Assembly (NCBI GenBank): GCA_030537915.1
Contig: JAUNUZ010000080.1
Span: 1 to 8,637 of the forward strand
Source of the DNA: Micrococcales bacterium
Lineage (GTDB): Bacteria; Actinomycetota; Actinomycetes; Actinomycetales; Dermatophilaceae
Direction of reading: 5' to 3'
DNA: 8,637 bases
Shown here piece by piece: positions 6,646-8,637 of this stretch. Numbering within the stretch: position 1 is the stretch's first letter; every line of letters begins with the position of its first letter. The notes beneath the pieces were generated by a model. It had not been told where the DNA came from and did no database searches. It saw only the letters and a program-made list of their open reading frames with translations. Position numbers and translations under genes: made by a program.

Positions 6646-7509
6646 GTGGACAGCCCCGCGCAGGTGCCGGTCCCGGATGCTCCCGGGGTGCAGGAGGCGT
6701 GGCGTCTCCTACTTGCCGGGCGAGTCTCGCCCCCCGGCACCGCCGAGGCTGACGACAGCGCCCTGATGGATCGGTACGGCCCCCTCGTGGCCGCCGGGTC
6801 TCCGGTGACGATCGCCCAGCTCGGCCAGTCCCTCGACGGTTTCATCGCCTCCCGCACCGGGGATGCCGAGTTCGTCACGGGGTCTGACGATCGAGAGCAT
6901 CTGCACCGCATGCGGGCCCTCGTCGACGCCGTCGTCGTCGGTGCGACGACGGTGCTCGCCGACGACTGCCGCCTCACCGTCCGCGCCGTGCCGGGCCCGG
7001 ACCCCGTGCGGGTCGTCCTGGACCCCCGGGGGCGCGTGTCGCGAGACGCGCACGTGCTCACCGACGGCGCGTCGCCGACGCTGTGGTTGCGGGCCGCGGG
7101 GTCGCCCGCAGGAGACGTTGGCGACGTGCCGCCGCACGTCAGGATCGTGCGTCTTCCGGTCGCGCCCGGGGCGGGGTTCGACCTGGTGGCCGTGCTGGAG
7201 CAGCTGCGCCGCCGCGGCCTGGGCCGAGTCCTCGTCGAGGGCGGCGGCCAGCTGGTGTCGGCGTTCGTCGCCGCGCGGCTGGTCGACCGACTCTATGTGA
7301 CGACCGCGCCGCTTCTCATCGGCGACGGCGTCCCCGGCATCCGGTTCACCGGCGCCGACGCCCTTTCCGGGGCGCTGTCCGGCCCTTCACGCCGCTTCAT
7401 ACTCGGGCAGGACGTCTGCACCGAACTGCTTCTCACGTCGGCGACCGCCCCGCATCATGCCGAGCAGCAGCAGCGCGCCGCCGGGCAGCACGGAGACGAG
7501 CGCCAGTAG
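6646..7509 (+). CDS. RibD C-terminal-type (DHFR-fold) reductase
   Basis: Stand-alone member of the RibD_C/pyrimidine reductase family, an NADPH-dependent reductase fold that in riboflavin synthesis reduces the ribosyl side chain of the deaminated pyrimidine. The 287 residues lack the deaminase domain of bifunctional RibD (no HAE or PCxxC zinc motifs). The domain runs from about 54 to 262: ITIAQLGQSLDGFIA, SDDREHLHRMRALVDAVVVG, ADDCRLTVR, PVRVVLDPRGR, VLVEGGGQLVSAFV (195-208) and YVTTAPLLIGDGVPG (217-231). Residues 1-50 are an extension without a recognised domain. The last 24 residues (HAEQQQRAAGQHGDERQ end) follow the usual family terminus and overlap the opposite-strand gene. The exact substrate is unsure: many actinobacteria keep extra RibD-like reductases outside the riboflavin operon. 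The neighbours, a membrane protein and a methyltransferase, do not decide it. Confidence 0.85.
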   Translation: MDSPAQVPVPDAPGVQEAWRLLLAGRVSPPGTAEADDSALMDRYGPLVAAGSPVTIAQLGQSLDGFIASRTGDAEFVTGSDDREHLHRMRALVDAVVVGATTVLADDCRLTVRAVPGPDPVRVVLDPRGRVSRDAHVLTDGASPTLWLRAAGSPAGDVGDVPPHVRIVRLPVAPGAGFDLVAVLEQLRRRGLGRVLVEGGGQLVSAFVAARLVDRLYVTTAPLLIGDGVPGIRFTGADALSGALSGPSRRFILGQDVCTELLLTSATAPHHAEQQQRAAGQHGDERQ

Positions 7510-8319
7510 CCCGTAGCTGACGGAGCTGGCGAGGCCGAGGGCGCCGCCCGCCCCGTAGGCGTCGAAAGCGAAGGCGGCGGCGCCCTCCCGAGGCCCCCAA
7601 CCGGCAAGGTTGACGGGGATCGACATGCCGCCGACGGTGATCGCACCCAGGCCCGCGAGTGATCCTGCGGGAAGATCCGCGCCGACGCCTCGCGCCGCGA
7701 GGAAGAAGAGCGCGAGGTAGGCGGTCCAGCCGGCCGCCGAGAGAGCCCACACCCCCCACGTGTCGCGCGCGGACAATCCCCGTAGCGCGCGCGAGGCGAT
7801 GATAGTGACGACGAGCGCAGCCAACCCGACGAGGGCGGCGAGGCGGGTATCGACGAGGGTGAGACCGGCGGCGGCGGCCGTGAGGGCGATGACAGTGCCG
7901 CAGAGGCGCTCGCCGACGACGGACCACAGGCTCGTGCCCCAGGTCGCATCGTGGGAGACCCGTCGGCGCACCGCCCGCATCGCGTCTCCGACGAGGCCGC
8001 CCGGCAGCACAGCGTTGAGGAACGCCGCCTCGTAACAGCGGGCCACGGCGTTCCGGCGCGGCATCTGGTCGCCGAGCCCGGCAGCGACCATCTGCCACCG
8101 CAGGCCCTGGAGGAGGGCCCCGGCCGCGCCGAGCGCGAGGGCACCGAGCAGCGCGGAAGGGCGCACGGACGCGATCGCATCAAAGAAGGGACCCCCGCCG
8201 AAGTGGGTGATGAGGGCGGTGAGCAGGCCAGCTGTGATGAGCGCCTGCGCGCCGGCGGCGAGCAGGTGGCGTGATCGGGGGACCGGCCGGCGTTGCCGGG
8301 TGGCTCGTGTCAGCGTCAC
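7387..8319 (-). CDS. UPF0104 / LPG-synthase-TM-like integral membrane protein
   Basis: Polytopic inner-membrane protein of 310 residues, related to the flippase half of lysyl-phosphatidylglycerol synthase (MprF) and the UPF0104/AglD2 group. About eight hydrophobic segments can be drawn, for example 19-37, 55-70, 142-153, 160-177, 190-208, 220-235 and 272-294. Family-typical strings are LLQGLRWQMVAAGLG (68-82), FLNAVLPGGLVGDAMRAVR (99-117) and VNLAGWGPREGAAAFAF (236-252). There is no aminoacyl-transferase domain, so it does not itself aminoacylate lipids; a role in moving a lipid or lipid-linked compound is guessed from relatives. GTG 8319 overlaps the upstream stop codon (GTGA), so translation is probably coupled to the methyltransferase gene. 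The C-terminal tail after about 295 is polar and is encoded antisense to the end of the RibD-like gene. Confidence 0.85.
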   Translation of the reverse strand: MTLTRATRQRRPVPRSRHLLAAGAQALITAGLLTALITHFGGGPFFDAIASVRPSALLGALALGAAGALLQGLRWQMVAAGLGDQMPRRNAVARCYEAAFLNAVLPGGLVGDAMRAVRRRVSHDATWGTSLWSVVGERLCGTVIALTAAAAGLTLVDTRLAALVGLAALVVTIIASRALRGLSARDTWGVWALSAAGWTAYLALFFLAARGVGADLPAGSLAGLGAITVGGMSIPVNLAGWGPREGAAAFAFDAYGAGGALGLASSVSYGLLALVSVLPGGALLLLGMMRGGRRREKQFGADVLPEYEAA

Positions 8320-8637
8320 CGCAGATCGGCTCCGGGCCGGCCTGGCAGGACGAGGACATCCGCATGACCCACCTGCACACTCAGCGCACCGTTCTCAGCC
8401 TGCGAGAGGCGGCGGCGGAGCCAGCCTTCTGCGAGCTGTCCCAGATCCGGATCCTGCTCGACCGCGACGGCCGCCCGGTCGAGCAAGTACCGCTCCAAGA
8501 GGTCGGGGTGGCGCGAGTCGAGCCGCCAGGGGGTGTGCACGCTGTGGACGTCGGCGCCCAGGCGGGCGGCCGTTGTCTGCAGCCGCGAGAGCGCGCCGGG
8601 CCCGGCGCGGCCGCCCCGGCGCTGGTGGGCGTCGAAC
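8316..8637 (-). CDS. Probable class I SAM-dependent methyltransferase, C-terminal 106 residues
   Basis: The gene enters from the right edge and only its last 106 codons are present, so the SAM-binding motifs are outside the window. What is seen: FDAHQRRGGRAGPGALSRL, where the hydroxyl or carbon substrate loop of related proteins lies, then VHTPWRLDSRHPDLLERYLL, AVAVEQDPDLGQLAEGWLRR and the end strand LSVQVGHADVLVLPG. This pattern resembles the C-terminus of actinobacterial methyltransferases that sit next to UPF0104-type membrane proteins; the assignment comes from memory of such proteins, not from a search. Stop TGA at 8318-8316 overlaps the GTG start of the membrane protein by 4 nt, which indicates one operon. 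The substrate is unknown. Confidence 0.55.
   Translation of the reverse strand, partial: FDAHQRRGGRAGPGALSRLQTTAARLGADVHSVHTPWRLDSRHPDLLERYLLDRAAVAVEQDPDLGQLAEGWLRRRLSQAENGALSVQVGHADVLVLPGRPGADLR

Noticed and set aside
1..8637. CRISPR arrays, tRNA/rRNA genes, transposases or insertion-sequence ends
   Set aside because: No regularly spaced repeats, cloverleaf-like segments or transposase motifs were seen; gene decay here shows no obvious mobile-element cause.

Overview
This is a high-GC window with G or C at most third codon positions, good GGAGG-type ribosome binding sites beside apparently leaderless genes, and actinobacterial families (FCD-type GntR regulator, sugar-dehydrogenase lipoprotein, RibD-like reductase next to a UPF0104 membrane protein). 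It looks like a chromosomal piece of an actinobacterium, perhaps of the Micrococcales; the genus cannot be read from the sequence.

Left part (1-5071) is a small catabolic locus. A GntR/FadR-type regulator (1-408, minus, cut by the window edge) is followed by a minus-strand gene series (described leftward from 2536): the wreck of an M24-family (creatinase / EutD-DoeA-like) hydrolase (2126-2536), an intact class I/II PLP aminotransferase (854-2062), and the N-terminal stump of an M20 peptidase/deacetylase (493-857). In the opposite direction lie an intact D-2-hydroxyacid dehydrogenase (2602-3639) and an amidase-signature hydrolase (3671-5071), which look like one operon. The same inverted repeat, TTGT(C/T)GACAA, stands in front of the regulator gene (468-477) and in the divergent intergenic region on the -35 box of the dehydrogenase promoter (2561-2572). 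The simplest reading is a locally autoregulated GntR regulon in which two hydrolases have decayed while amidase, aminotransferase and dehydrogenase survive. These three could form an amide -> amino acid -> 2-oxo acid -> D-2-hydroxy acid route, but this is inference.

Middle part (5072-6645): a short gap with a stem-loop that could end the amidase operon, then a secreted lipoprotein of the PQQ-dependent aldose sugar dehydrogenase (YliI/Asd-like) family (5200-6480), and a gap with an 18-bp perfect palindrome.

Right part (6646-8637): a stand-alone RibD C-terminal-type reductase (plus) converges with, and overlaps by 123 bp, a minus-strand UPF0104/LPG-synthase-TM-like membrane protein, which is coupled by a GTGA overlap to the C-terminal end of a probable SAM-dependent methyltransferase running out of the window.

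Three of the plus-strand genes (2602, 5200, 6646) begin 6-7 nt after a TANNNT -10 element with no Shine-Dalgarno, which points to leaderless transcripts. No tRNA, rRNA, CRISPR or insertion sequence was seen.
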